Of a stretch of 64,000 nucleotides of DNA, positions 8,770-20,564 are shown one piece after another. Source of the stretch: Ashinkailepas kermadecensis (taxonomy: Eukaryota; Arthropoda; Thecostraca; Neolepadidae); assembly GCA_034440615.1 (NCBI GenBank), contig JAOTOM010004315.1, forward strand, positions 1 to 64,000. Direction: 5' to 3'. A program made the position numbers and the translations under genes. The notes beneath the pieces are model-generated. The model saw nothing but the letters and a program-made list of their open reading frames with translations, searched no databases and was not told the DNA's origin. Each line of letters starts with the position of its first letter. Position 1 is the stretch's first letter.

Positions 8770-11700
8770 GCCTCGTCACAGCATGACGGAAACCTAACCA
8801 CGTCGTCACGATGTCACAGCGCAGTGGCTGGCACACCGCGATAGCTCGCTCAACGCCACAACTGCCCTCATGTGTGCAGCATCACAGCCCGCAGAGAGCC
8901 TGCTCACAGCACACCACATCATTCGTGCAGCCGTGTGCACGGAACGCGTCAACACCGAAGTGCACGGTCGCATGACTTGTCAGCGTCATACACGGTAGCA
9001 AGACTTCGTGGAGGCTGACTTTTACTCCACGATATCTCGCAAATGGGATGATTTAAGATCGTCGGGTGTTTAAATGGCACTGTGAGGTAACTGGTGAGAG
9101 ACGGATAGGTAGAATCACGCGGCTCCGTGCCCTTATTTACGGAGCGATCAGTCTGGACGTGGTTGTGCATGCTTCGCGGCGCTGACTCAACTGCGCTATA
9201 AGGCCTGCTTTTGCATGCATGTCGCCGTGCTGGCACGCCGCCTGTAACCCGACACTGCTGACACGCGGCTTTGATGACCATATATGTCGCGAGTTGCTCT
9301 GCTGTGACACCGAGCGGTGCTCCTGGAGCCAAGGTCAGCAGACCTGGAACCAAGGTCAACATCTGGAACCAAGGTCAGCAGACCAATGCTTAGGAGCTGA
9401 GTGTGTGGACCAGTGGCGGACCACTATCGGAAGTCAGGTGGCCAAGCAGTGGTTCATAGACTGGACAGCTTGACCAACAACGCTTCATCATTGTGGTGAA
9501 CGGGTGGATGTTCGGGTGGACTTCGGTGCATGCACCATTGCAGTCTTTTTTTGTCAGCCGTTGTGAATCCCACTTCGGCCCCACTTCTCCTAATGTTGTT
9601 TGAGGTGTAGTTGTGCAAGATCACTTGCCGACAAAAGCGGCGGATCCCAGGGGAGAGGCATGTGCTCCCCCTGGAATGGCGACGCCCCGCTAACCGGAAA
9701 AGGCTCCAGGGAATCTCAAGTACACCACCGTCCCTTGAATTTTTAGCCGAAGGCGCTTCTCTGGGTATAACAGGTATCCCTTCATGGACATTCGAATGCA
9801 TCCTCTTCCTTTGAAATGTCATCAGTCAGTGGCACCCACCTGAAAAATAGCGCCCCTCCAGACGAGTGCCCCCACCCCCACCACGGTCAAATTTCATGGA
9901 TTCGGCCCCTGGCCAACGAAGATAAAGTGACGACTTCCGGTTAATCCGCAATTGTAAGTAGCTCCAATATAGACACCACGAAACCGGACACCCGCAATAC
10001 TCTGGAGTTCACCGGGCAACTGATGTCAACTACTGAAAACCTTCAACCTTATTTTCCAATCATAGTGTTCCATATCGGTTCTTGGTCGTCATTTCCGTGC
10101 AGAGCTTTTATTCATGTTTGTAATTCACTTCATCAGCGCTATCACCAAGGGCTACGAAGTTGAAGGAATATCAAAATTTGTTTCATGGTCCAAGTGAAAT
10201 GATAAACTATACCTGGCCGATGCCTGGGATTGGCAACGTAAACTCTAGCCAGACGGCAATAAACTTAACCATCCCATCACATATTACCCTACGACACACA
10301 TGCCGTTCAATTATCTGTGAAGCTTCCAATAGTCAGCCGCGCATTTAATTCAAGTCCGCCACCTGTCCATTGAACATACATAATTCCATATGCATCGAAG
10401 GCATGTGCGTATCCCTATCGGGTGTTGTGAAATGGGCTGAAGCAAGAGCCACTTGTACCAGAAGTGTTGATTATTTCATATGCCAGAAATCATGGATATT
10501 CGTGGTTTACTGCATACGAAGTAGATGTTGAAGGAGAGGTGAAAACTAGTCACAATTAAGGCGCCAAGTTATAATAACAGACGCCGATATCAAAGGATCA
10601 ACGCACCTATCTGCTGGGCGATTGGCGATCATGTCCACAATCCTCTAAGACAAGTGTTGCACAATAAGGGTGTGGGCTGACATGCCCAGTAATTGTGATA
10701 ACAAGCAGTTCTCCATGAATGTGGCGGGCCGGTTCAGCACCGTCGCCCGGCCCTAATCACCCCAATCGAGTGCGGCCACTATCGGAAGGTCGTCACTTCC
10801 GCTGGTGTCTGCTGGATTCTGTGTGCCGCCAGATCTTGTCGCGACGCCCAGCTGCACCATCCGGTGACGAAGGACAAGCCTGCAACCGCCTGCCGGGTAT
10901 GCTGTGCCGGCTGCACGCCCCAGGCCAAACAGCGCCCCCTCAGCGTGCTGTGCCGCCGAGGCTTTTCGACACGGTCGGAAAGTCCTGTCTGTCGCGGTGG
11001 GGCGGGAAGGGAGGTGGGGGTGGGGTGGGGAGGTACCCGAGGCCCTGGCCGGGGTGCATTCCATTCCCCGGCTGTTGTGATGGACACTGGCGAATGAGCG
11101 TTCTGATCTGCCCTAATTCGAGTGCGATGCTCCCATAACAATGGCTCGGGTAGCCACTCATCCCTGGCTATTGTGTGAGCCGGCGCGCACTCGATGCGTA
11201 CCAGTAACTATCGCGCTCATCGCGGATGGGCCGGGATTCACGAGTGAGATGTTGCCCTGCCTCCCCGCCCGTCCCAGGCTGACTCTCACGCGTGCACACA
11301 AGAAACGTCATATTGGATGGAAATACACTTTGGACGTTCCGGTGCACAGCAAATACGAATGGCAGACTCACGAGACTCGCGTCTTTGGGGCCATTACGAG
11401 GTGATATGTATTGCCCAATGCGCAGTAGTCATCAAAGCTAACTGACACAAGCAGTTAGCTGTTAGGACGGCTAGAACTAGCAGCGAAGGCTTGTAACAGA
11501 AAATACCGAAGGATGAGAAGGAAACATGTGGATTTGTTTTTACTTAGAACCAGCGATGAGTGCCTTTTCACCATTTGATCATTAAGGGGAGGATCTGTGG
11601 TGCTCCATGCATGCAATGCAAGGACATTTATCGTTCGCTTTATATATATATATGGAGAAGACATGATAGCGCGTTGCTTCAATGTTCTCCGGAAAGGGAT

Positions 11701-12170
11701 GACAAAAACGCAAAAATGTCATTCGAAGGCAAAGTAGTCCCATCCACAGCACTCCCCCCCCCTCCGCCCCACCCCTACCCCGCCTCCACGAAGCTATAAG
11801 CAGCTCTGCACAAGCAGTTTCTTCAACTGAAACACGTTCTCATCAATGGTCATATTCCCACCAGTTCGAAATGCGCCAATTGCAAATGGTTTAGTGGCCC
11901 CCGTCGTGCACAAAGACCCGTTTAACTGCCCTAATGACAGAGAATACACACCGAACATATTTTTCGTTGCCGCACCGGATATATTCATCCACGCTGCAAT
12001 AATGATTGCATCGTAACGAGGCCGCTGCTACTTGCACGTCGTTTAGTTGCCAGTTAGTCCTCGACTGTGAAGACAGCAACACGGCAATACGCAACGATAA
12101 CGAGTCGACACCTTGTGAAACACCCGCTAAGGACCTGCCATAAACATTTCCACTCGGCAGATACAAGCGT
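8770..12170. other. no gene seen; mostly unique sequence
   Basis: Small items only. A 21-bp unit (GACCTGGAACCAAGGTCAGCA) is repeated about three times at 9321-9384. Possible pieces of the CAGGGGCGGATCC hAT-like family lie at about 9645-9690 and 9840-9915. G- and C-runs occur near 11000 and 11750, and a short TA run lies near 11642. No reading frame shows a recognised domain. Confidence 0.5.
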
Positions 12171-12650
12171 CGAGCAGTTCCGACCCGGGTGGCGCGTGCA
12201 CGGCGGCGGCTGGACTGCCGGCCGGCCAACGCCGCGGCGTCGGCGACACTTGCGACGCGCCGGCGACACTCGTGACGCGCCGTAAGCGATAGGCGCCTGC
12301 AGTGTGCGCGTCACATTTGTCGCGCATTATCTGCGCACCGCGCGGTGGTCGGCATCAATTAGGGCGGCGGCTGGTGCGCGCGCCCAGGTGGCCGTTCACA
12401 CGCCGCCCGTCGCGACGCCGTGGTGACGTCGCTGGCGGCAGATGACGTCGTTGGCGCACCAGACGTTGGCGATTGAACACGCCACCTCTGGTGCGCCCGG
12501 AGGTGCCACGCCAACTCCCGTGTAATATCGTTATCGATCGCCAGCGTTCGTGCCGGCCCGGGGCAGGCGCCTCCGCGTCACTGACGCGGCGCCTCCGCGT
12601 CACAGACGCGGCGCCTCCGCGCCACGGCGCCTCCGCCTTCGGGCCTGTGT
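12170..12650. other. GC-rich, CpG-dense island with palindromic short repeats
   Basis: The island stands out from AT-richer flanks. Around 12568-12640 a GCGCCTCCGCGTCA unit is repeated, and CCGCGTCA-C-TGACGCGG (12573-12589) is a perfect palindrome. At about 12236-12284 a CGGCGACACT/GACGCGCC unit is duplicated. It could be a promoter-type CpG island, but no gene start can be assigned. Confidence 0.6.
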
Positions 12651-13488
12651 TGGTCAAAGGCGGGCGTGTTTCCACACTATATCCGATTTTGCGTATATTT
12701 CTCAGTCAGTTTGGATATTTGGGCTTTACAGCGCATCGGTTTCGATGGCGAGGTGGCGCTAATCTTTCTCACTTAAACAGGTATTTTCGTGAGTTGTTTT
12801 TGACGCTAAGTTAATTAAGGTTATTTTTCTCCACAAGTTACTAAGCTCGTGGAGCCAAGAAGATATGCCCATATAATATTCCAGTACCACAGACTTCTTA
12901 AGTGCGTCGAGATATATCACGTTATACATGTGTGCATTCTCCATCTTAGAACGATTCATTTGCTCTAAAGATTAAAGTTTTAGTATCTATGCTCAAGCTT
13001 AGATTATATATTTGTGTATTGAAACAAAATGAAGACCACGAATACCGCGGCAAGCTGATACACTGTTTCGATAATGACCTTGACGTGCGAGCTATGTGCA
13101 AGCTAGCGAGCTAAATACAAGTCCACAATGTTTGGTATTCTGGCAAGATTTGCAGTTGAATAAGGGTATGGAGCTACGTTGATATCCTTAGAGATGCTTA
13201 CGGTGGGTCCCGGAAGATGCGAACTTCGCAGTGAGACGAGGGAAGCTTAATGCGGCCAGCTATGCCCTTTAAAGGGCATCAAGGGTCCTCAGGACATCCC
13301 AAGATAAAGACGGTAAAACAAGTTTTTTTTTTAAGAATGCAAAGCTGAGAGATCGACCGATCTAAGACTGATAATCGAATAGAGGTAACATGCACCGGGT
13401 CCGGAATGCAGATAAGCTTCAGGAATATATGCCTGCGTGTTCCTTTGCGGCAACTTCGCCTTCGGGCCAAACGATCTTGGGACCAAAC
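12650..13488. other. no gene seen; AT-rich unique sequence
   Basis: It includes a second copy of the GCGCATCGGTTTCGATGG motif at about 12709-12740. Nothing else is recognisable. Confidence 0.5.
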
Positions 13489-14210
13489 GACTGCAACCAA
13501 CTGAGGCCATGCAACCGCAACCAACTGGGATTGTATGACTGCAACCAGCTAAAACCATACGACTGCAACCAACTGGGATTGTATGACTGCAACCATCTAA
13601 AACCATACGACTGCAACCAACTGGGATTGTATGACTGCAACCAGTTAAAACCATGCGACTGCATCCAACTGGGATTGTATGACTGCAACCAGCTAAAACC
13701 ATGCGACTGCATCCAACTGGGATTGTATGACTGCAACCAGCTACAACCATACGACTGCATCCAACTGGGATTGTATGACTGCAACCAGCTAAAACCATAC
13801 GACTGCAACCAACTGGGATTGTATGACTGCAACCAGCTAAAACCATACGACTGCATCCAACTGGGATTGTATGACTGCAACCAGCTAAAGCCATGCGACT
13901 GCATCCAACTGGGATTGTATGACTGCAATCAGCTAAAACCATACGACTGCAACCAACTGGGATTGTATGACTGCAACCAGCTAAAACAATACGACTCATC
14001 CATCTGTTACCATGCGACTGCAACCAACTGTGGCCGTGCGACTACAACCAACTGGTATCACATGACTGCAACCAGCTGAGCTCATATAACTACAACCAAC
14101 TGATACCATACAACTGCAACTGGAAACATACAACTGCAACCAACTGGTATCATATGACTGCAACCAACTGAGATCGTACAACTGAAACCAGCTGGGACGC
14201 CGCGACTGCA
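13489..14210. repeat. 24-bp minisatellite with 48-bp higher-order unit
   Basis: Two related 24-bp halves alternate: GACTGCAACCAACTGGGATT+GTAT and GACTGCAACCAGCTAAAACC+ATAC. The 48-bp pair is repeated about ten times; units decay at the right end after about 14000. All frames are open because the period is a multiple of three (8-residue periodic peptides on both strands). I see no start, splice or signal context that would make it coding. Confidence 0.95.
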
Positions 14211-14389
14211 GCCAGCCCTGCCACCTCAGTTTGTGTGTGTGTACAGCGGTCTGGCTGAGGCTCCGGCTGGCTGAGGCTCTGGCCGGCCGATATATCGATC
14301 CATGAGGTGGTCCCCTGCTCAACACCTGTGCTTTATCAGGGCCTGCGGCGGTCGTGCGGCCGCCGGCGGCGGTGTCGACACGACGCCAG

Positions 14390-14755
14390 ATAAGGCCACG
14401 TCGGCACCGACGACTGTGACGTCACGGACACGTCGGCACCGACGTATGTGACGTCACGGCCACGGCAGCACAGGCACCTGCGACGTCACAGCCACGGCAG
14501 CAACGACGTCTGTGACGTCACGGACACGTCAGCACCGACGCATGTGACGTCACGGACACGTCAGCACCGACGTATGTGACGTCACGGATACGTCATCACC
14601 GACGCATGTGACGTCATGGACACGTCGGCACCGACGTCTGTGACGTCACGAGCACGTCATAACCGACGCCTGTGACGTCACGGGCACGTCAGCGCAGGCA
14701 CCGGCGCCTGTGATGTCACGGGTACGTCAGCGCCGGCACCTGTGACGTGTGGCGG
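14390..14755. repeat. 32-bp tandem array carrying CRE palindromes (TGACGTCA)
   Basis: Perfect TGACGTCA palindromes start at 14417, 14449, 14513, 14545, 14577, 14609, 14641 and 14673, in exact 32-bp register. A one-mismatch site (CGACGTCA) fills the slot at 14481. Past 14680 the register shifts (TGATGTCA at 14711, TGACGTGT near 14743). Between them lies a second partial palindrome, GTCGGCACCGAC. TGACGTCA is the known binding site of CREB/ATF bZIP factors. Whether the array is bound or is only a satellite is not known. Confidence 0.9.
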
Positions 14756-14769
14756 AGTCTGAGTAGCGT

Positions 14770-15740
14770 CAGACATCGTGTGCAGCGCGACCGCAGACAG
14801 AGGCGCAACCACTGTCACACCCAGAGGCGAGGCGGGGGGGGGCAGCGGTGATGCTGTTGGTGGCGCAGACGGAGACGTAACCCAGGCGGGTCATGTACGG
14901 CGCGAGGGTCCATGTTCGGTGTCTTCGAAACCAATGCATTCCATATTGTTGTCATTAAGGGGAAGAACGAATGCATTCTTTTTTTTAATGTTCTTGGGAT
15001 ACTTATGGGCCCAACTGGAGACGCCTTCCGCAAAACCGATGCGCTTTCAGAGAGAAAATAACTCTGCTGGTAGCAGTCACAATTGTTTACATTTCGGGTT
15101 CCTAGTGTCTGAAAATCCATCCACTCACCCGGTTTGTTTATGGGTACTAAAGTAATTACTAAGTATGAAGGAGCCAACATTTACGTTTCAGGAGCCAATG
15201 TTCAATATTCAACAATAAGAAAAATGCGAAGATTGACCTATCGGTATCGGTACACATGACCGCAGTTGGCGAAGGAGCGGAGACGGGAGGGGACATTGCC
15301 CTACCATTTGCCCTACCATTCAGCGAGTCTGATGAGCCCCAATATCCTTCGGCATGATCGTCGACGTGCCCTTGATATATTGCATTTTCAGTAGGTGCCG
15401 TAGAAGTTCGAGAACACACGTGTGAGTAAAAGGGTGCCCCTGCCAAAGTGGCCCAATCCCTTTGTGAAGTTAACTCCCCTTTACCATGCAAAAACTGGCA
15501 CCTAAAAATCTCCTGGCATGCACTTTTTAGGTCGCCCCTATACCACTGATGATGCGTATATTTGCAATCCAGTGTTAAGCTTTTTTGAAGTTTTTACACC
15601 GCGAAAAACAACAACAGGAAAATTGGATAAGAAACGTATCGCTCAGTCGCATGCTCAGTTCTTGTACGGTTGTTCACCTCTTTGTATGTTGACTTTCTTC
15701 ACCTCATGAAAGCAAGTAAGTTATGAAAACCAACTGTATT
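14770..15740. other. no gene seen
   Basis: A G-run lies near 14830 and an AT-rich mixed sequence follows. No recognisable domain on either strand. Confidence 0.5.
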
Positions 15741-16260
15741 TAGCCTATGTGCGACCCCACTTGGAATTTGTGTACAGGCAAGAATATTTTACTAAGAAGT
15801 CAATATATATAGGTATGCTTGAGAGAATGCAGTGCAAAGTGACTAGACTTATAAATGGACTAGGAAATTTCGAATATGGAGATGGGCTCATGACATTATA
15901 AATGTACTCTCTTAAGAATAGGAGATTAAGGGGTGATATGATTCACATGCTTAAAATCGTAAATGTTGAAAATGTTGCATGGCCATTGCAGTCGATGCGC
16001 CGAAAAGCCCAAATAACTAACTTAAAATCGAAAAAGGGTTAAATAGTATTAATCTTAATGATGCTGTTCATTTTAGGATATCACATAGGGGGCACCAATT
16101 CAGGTTCGACAAGTCAAGGTGTAGGACAATTAAACGCAAGCAGGTTTTCAGCTAAACGTTGATTGATCAATGGGACGGGGTGCCTAGTGATGTCGTGGGG
16201 AGTCCGTCGTTGCATGAGCTTAAAAGCAGGGTGGATAAATGATTTAGGTCAAATATAACC
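15740..16260 (+). pseudogene. decayed 5'-truncated copy of the CR1-like LINE (reverse transcriptase C-terminus)
   Basis: In pieces across frames it matches the thumb and C-terminal part of the RT at 1216-1760: YVRPHLEF, then LERMQCKVTRLINGLG, NRRLRGDMIHML, SHRGHQFRFDKSRC and a final LKSRVDK. In-frame stops and frame changes show that it is dead. It is on the opposite strand to the full copy. The relation is clear at protein level, but nucleotides have diverged well. It is interrupted at 15960-16020 by a short insertion. After 16260 the similarity fades. Confidence 0.85.
15950..16030 (-). mobile_element. short (~61 bp) insertion inside the LINE relic, with 10-bp direct repeats
   Basis: CTTAAAATCG occurs at 15950-15959 and again at 16021-16030. 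Without the intervening 61 bases plus one repeat, the relic reads MLKIEKGLNSINL, which aligns residue for residue with MYKIVKGLDQVNL of the intact LINE. So the segment entered after the LINE copy and made a target-site duplication. The inserted sequence, read on the minus strand, holds the GTTATTTGGGC...GCGCATCGACTGC motif also found at 6653, 12709 and 19461. It may be a 3' tail fragment of a SINE-like element. Confidence 0.7.
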
Positions 16261-17140
16261 ATATTTTTTAACTCTAAGATGAGCCGTGGGGAGATGGAAA
16301 ATTGGGTGAATGAAGTGGAACTATTGTAAATGAGTCATGTGTGTGTTACGCGTGACCCAAGCGTGTGTTACGATAATGCGTGTGCCTCTCGAACACACCT
16401 GTGTCACGCGAGATCGAGTGAACAGGGCTAGATATGCTAGGGTAGATAGTTTTCTTAGAACTCGGAGTATGGCATTAATTAGGGTGTTTCAGTATCTTTC
16501 CTGGTCTCATTGCATCTTCCCTTTATAGGCTTAATCCGGATGGCCCCTATGGCTCTTAATAATCCAGAATACTACGCGGAAAAGGCACTGGTGGGCGTGC
16601 CGGCTCGGCAGTGGCACCCATGGGGTCAATGCTGAGCTCACCCAAAGCTTTAGGGGGCTGCCCTCTCTTCCACCTCCTCGGTTCTCGTGCCCTTGCGGCA
16701 CGGCGCTCAAAGCCAGTACTAATTGCACCCGCATCAACAAACAATAAGAGTTTTTAACAACATTTAACAACAACAAACGTTTAACAATAAACGTGTTTCA
16801 CTTGCCATGGCTCTGCATATCGTTTTTCAACGTTGACGACATTATTTCTTGACCTTGGGATCTTGGGAAAGTGTCTTCCCAGAAAAGCTAAATGGCAACA
16901 ACAACAAAAGCATTATATTCAAAACATGTGGGATGCGACGTGGTCGCATGAAACGGAAGATACCGAAACCAGCCTGAAAAACAAGCGACGCCTTCAACTG
17001 CATGTGGATACTTTATGCGCTTGTAAACATGTCGATCGAATGTCTTCCGTGGCAAAACTGATACTGTGGCAAAATGACAGTCACTAGGCAACCATATACG
17101 TGAACCACGCGCAACGGAGGGAAAACGCTGTCAATGCAAC
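16260..17140. other. no gene seen
   Basis: Imperfect GTGTGTTACG repeats lie near 16335-16400. Otherwise it is unique sequence without a recognised domain. Confidence 0.45.
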
Positions 17141-17260
17141 GAAGCGGTGACAGAAGCGGTGACAGAAGCGGTGACAGAAGCGGTGACAGAAGCGGTGACA
17201 GAAGCGGTGACGGAAGCGGTGACAGAAGCGGTGACAGAAGCGGTGACAGAAGCGGTGACA
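17141..17260. repeat. 12-bp minisatellite, 10 units
   Basis: GAAGCGGTGACA is repeated ten times in exact register, with a single change (GACGGAAGC) in the middle. Period 12 keeps three frames open on both strands, giving periodic peptides. The near identity suggests recent expansion. Confidence 0.97.
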
Positions 17261-17437
17261 GCGCCAGCCCAGCCGGAGGAAGCAGTTCCAGCAACACCTG
17301 CGGCTACGGGGCAGGTCCGCTCCACTGCCCTCAGCTGACGAACCGTCTCAGTCTCCACTGCCGCCCTTCCCACTCACGCCTCCTGCCCTCGCAATCGCAT
17401 TCGGTTCAGGACTGGGGCGACTATGAGCATGACAGGG

Positions 17438-17599
17438 TTGGTTGGTTATTGGTTTTACGACACGTCGACCGTTGAGTCATATAGCGTCGCCAATCTCTCA
17501 CGCCGATTGGTCGCGGGCGAAGAGTAGCGACAGGTGAGATTCGAACCCACAATCTTTCGATTGCGAGACGAGCATCTTACCCCTAGACCACTCGTCCCC
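17438..17599 (-). mobile_element. tRNA-derived SINE, copy A
   Basis: Read on the minus strand it starts with a tRNA-like head (GGGGACGAGTGGTCTAGGGG) with A box TGGTCTAGGGGTAAGATGC and B box GGGTTCGAATCTC, typical RNA polymerase III internal promoters. An unrelated body of about 90 bp follows, ending GTCGTAAAACCAATAACCAA. Flanks ATGACAGGG at 17429-17437 and 17605-17613 form a target-site duplication. It differs from copy B (57353-57514) at about 6 of 162 positions, so the family is young. The parent tRNA is not clear to me. Confidence 0.9.
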
Positions 17600-17614
17600 T
17601 GAGAATGACAGGGA

Positions 17615-20040
17615 AAATATCCCCGGGGAAAGGGATGGGATGGGGGGGGGGGGTCCCGACCGTGACACTGGAGGTGGTGAACCCGCGTGCGTCGTCGTCA
17701 AGAGTAAGGTCGGAAAGCCAACTGGGCCCTTGCACCATCTACCCTGGAAATTGGTGAAGCGGGGTCAAAATTGCCACCGTCTCTGATGTCATTCGGGATC
17801 TCAGGACGGCGCAAATCCCTCCCGCATCATCACAGAACCTACCTCCGGGATGGGAGCCACTCCCGTCGATGTTGATCGCCTTAAAACATCCACAGCACAG
17901 TGGGGTAATCTCGGAGCCATCCAACACCGAATGGATATCACAGCTGGGTCAGTGGACGGAAAGCCGACACATTTTCGTCAGCCGTTTCCGAAGAGCGACG
18001 CCGAGTGTCGCACCACCCGTTGCCTGCGCGTGCTACACTAGCACATCGTGCTGCGACACGTGTTTCCGGCCAGAACGCGCTGAATATGCTAGTGGCAATC
18101 AAAGCACAATATATCGCGGCCACAAGGGTCGGACATTGTGACCATATGGTTACGTCCGTGGACGGAGGAAGGAGGAAATTCCTCGACTCCTGCAGCGCCA
18201 TTTTCCTTTTAAGCCCATATAGCAGTTGCGGGTTATTCACTTGAGCATGGAATCAATCGACCCAATCAGCGTTGGGGAAAAGTTTGCAGGGCCTCGACTG
18301 GAAGGCACATTTACATCTAAACGGCACGACACGCCTCACTCTCCAACACGGAACAGACCGAGTCTCGACGTGACTTAGCGTAACGGCTGCGAAGGGCAAC
18401 CTTTGCAGACACTCCGCTTTATATCATCCTCACAGTAACGGTCGGTGATGATGTTCACAGGCAGGAGAGCATGATTTTTCTCAATTAATGGGCGTGAGAA
18501 GATCCGGTCAATAGCTTCCCCATCGGACGTGATGTCCGTAAATCCCACCAGGTCACGCTGGTGAGCACCAAGGGGCCGGGTTCGGGCAATGCCCCTCACC
18601 AGACGACCCCATTTGGAGCAATAGTGGACTTTGTTCACGATTTTCGGGAAAACTATGCATGCTTATGGTGAAATATTGTTTTAATCACCAGTTCATGTCC
18701 TACGCTATCTAAATCCAACGAGAGTTATATATTGTTTACAGTGATTTTCAAACCACCATTTTGCACCGCCTCCCCGGAGGCTGCCGGCTGGGCGCGCCCC
18801 TGCCGGTGTGCGGTGCGCGGCGTGTGTCCCCACACCGCGCGCAGGACACAATTGGCGAAAAACGACATGTCCGCCAGCATGCACTGGCAGGGTCGTGCGG
18901 CCTGTGCACCGTGCACGTTCGGAAGTGACCGTGCACACATTGTCGGAAGTTGAGCCGGCCACTGCAACGGGACGGAGCCGTCTGCACGGCGGCCATTGTG
19001 CCGATTTGCGGCAATCTAGCTCAATTTGGAATGTCCAAGTGCGGCGGGAAGCAGGCTGTCACGGAAGTCAAGGGCGGATGCTGATTTTCTCCACTAACAC
19101 ACGGTGATGCGGTTCATCAATTAGCCACGCGAACTGCTGTCAGCTGTCAGAACGGAAGTTGAGTGGTGGAGCAGGCGCGATTGCGACCTGAAAAAGATTG
19201 CGACACAAAGTGTGTCAGTAGCCGGGCCAACGAAAGGCATATACATGACCGCTCATAAGCGCGATAATCCACCTGGTAAACAAATATTACTCAGTTAGGT
19301 TTTCTTCATTCACGATTATAGAACTGACAACACTGGAGAGGTCCTGAGAACAGCAGCAACAACAATATTCTCGGTCAGTGCTTTATGTTGGCACGATAGC
19401 TAGAATAACTGCGGTAGGACAGCGCAGATACGTAGTCCGCATAATTATCTTGTTTTCTAGTTTAGGGGCGCATCAACTGCATAGGTTATATTGCAGAATA
19501 AATAACTTACGAAACAATGTTTGCGCGCTTTCAAATGATGCAGTGAAACATGAATAATTAAATCATTTTATTATGGAAAAGAAGAGAACTTCACGACGGC
19601 TAGGTACCAAAGCTAGACAGGACAATTTCTCATCTGACGATCCTGGACATTCTTGGGTGCCAATTTTTCTTCTTCTAAATAGCCGGTGCAAGTGTGCACG
19701 AGGAAGGAACGTAGGGCATGACATCGAGGTATCAGATACGGTGCATTGTTTTTGAAATTTTCCAAACCAATGTCGAATTGCGCGTACCAGATATGAATGG
19801 TTCGGTATTTGAATCTGAGCTCTAAATTTGGAAAGCTGTCCGTGACAAATACAATAGATATAACACCATTCCCGCCGTTAAGACAATTCCGACATATTTC
19901 AGCACAGAAGCACGTAACAGGAAACAACATGACAGTACATCTCAGGTCTCAATCAATTTGGGGTGTGTTGCAAACACTTTCATCCTTTCCACCCCTACCG
20001 ATTTGAATTAACGCTGTTCAAATAACAATCTCCCTGTCGG
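17615..20040. other. no gene seen
   Basis: Mixed unique sequence. A copy of the GGGGCGCATCAACTGC motif lies at about 19461-19485. A GC-richer patch at 18770-18960 has several open frames without a recognised domain. Confidence 0.45.
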
Positions 20041-20043
20041 ATC

Positions 20044-20562
20044 CAGGTCAAAAGGTCAAAAGGACAAAAAGCAGATGGAAAAAGTGTAGATGGAATAAAA
20101 TAAAAAGGGATAACAGTCAAATAATAAAGTCAAATAGCGGCTAATGAGATAATGACAGTCGAAAGCGTGGTGCCATATCAGCCTCAGAATGACCAAAGCT
20201 TTATAGGTTCCAAACTCTTTTAAATGCAGGTGCCACAACCTAAAAAAAACCTGGCCACTCCTGGCTGCCGAAGCAATATTTCTATCTAGCCGGATAAGAA
20301 ACATTCACGCATTTTATGTCCCTTTAAGTTCTTTCCGTTTGACTTATCGTGCTATTGGCGTTTGTCCGTTTGCCTTTTGGTATTTGTTGAGCTTTCAATA
20401 TTTTTAACTTGCATCCCTTTGACTTCCATGCGTTTGACTTTGTGTCCTTTTGACTTGTCCGTTTGAATTTTGTCCCGTTTGACCGCTGTCCCTTTTGACT
20501 TTCGCCTGTGACTTACTCTCGTTTGACTTTCCGTCCTATGACTATTTTTCTTGGCATTCTCC
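20044..20562. repeat. inverted pair of degenerate TTTGACTT arrays
   Basis: The left part (about 20044-20165) holds GTCAAAAGGTCAAAAGGACA and later AAAGTCAAATAG. The right part (about 20320-20562) holds many units of the reverse-complement type (GTCCTTTTGACTTGTCCG, CGTTTGACTTTC), each roughly 17-20 bp. Between them lie about 150 bp of other sequence. The layout is that of a foldback-like element or a hairpin-forming satellite. No coding capacity. Confidence 0.6.
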
Positions 20563-20564
20563 GC

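Noticed and set aside
13390..14079. Long open frames on both strands giving 8-residue periodic peptides
   Set aside because: They result from the 24-bp repeat period being a multiple of three; both strands and other frames are open equally, and no start, signal or splice context supports a protein.
17525..17599. Functional tRNA gene
   Set aside because: The tRNA-like part continues into a SINE body with target duplications and has a second near-identical copy at 57 kb; the anticodon arm does not fold cleanly.
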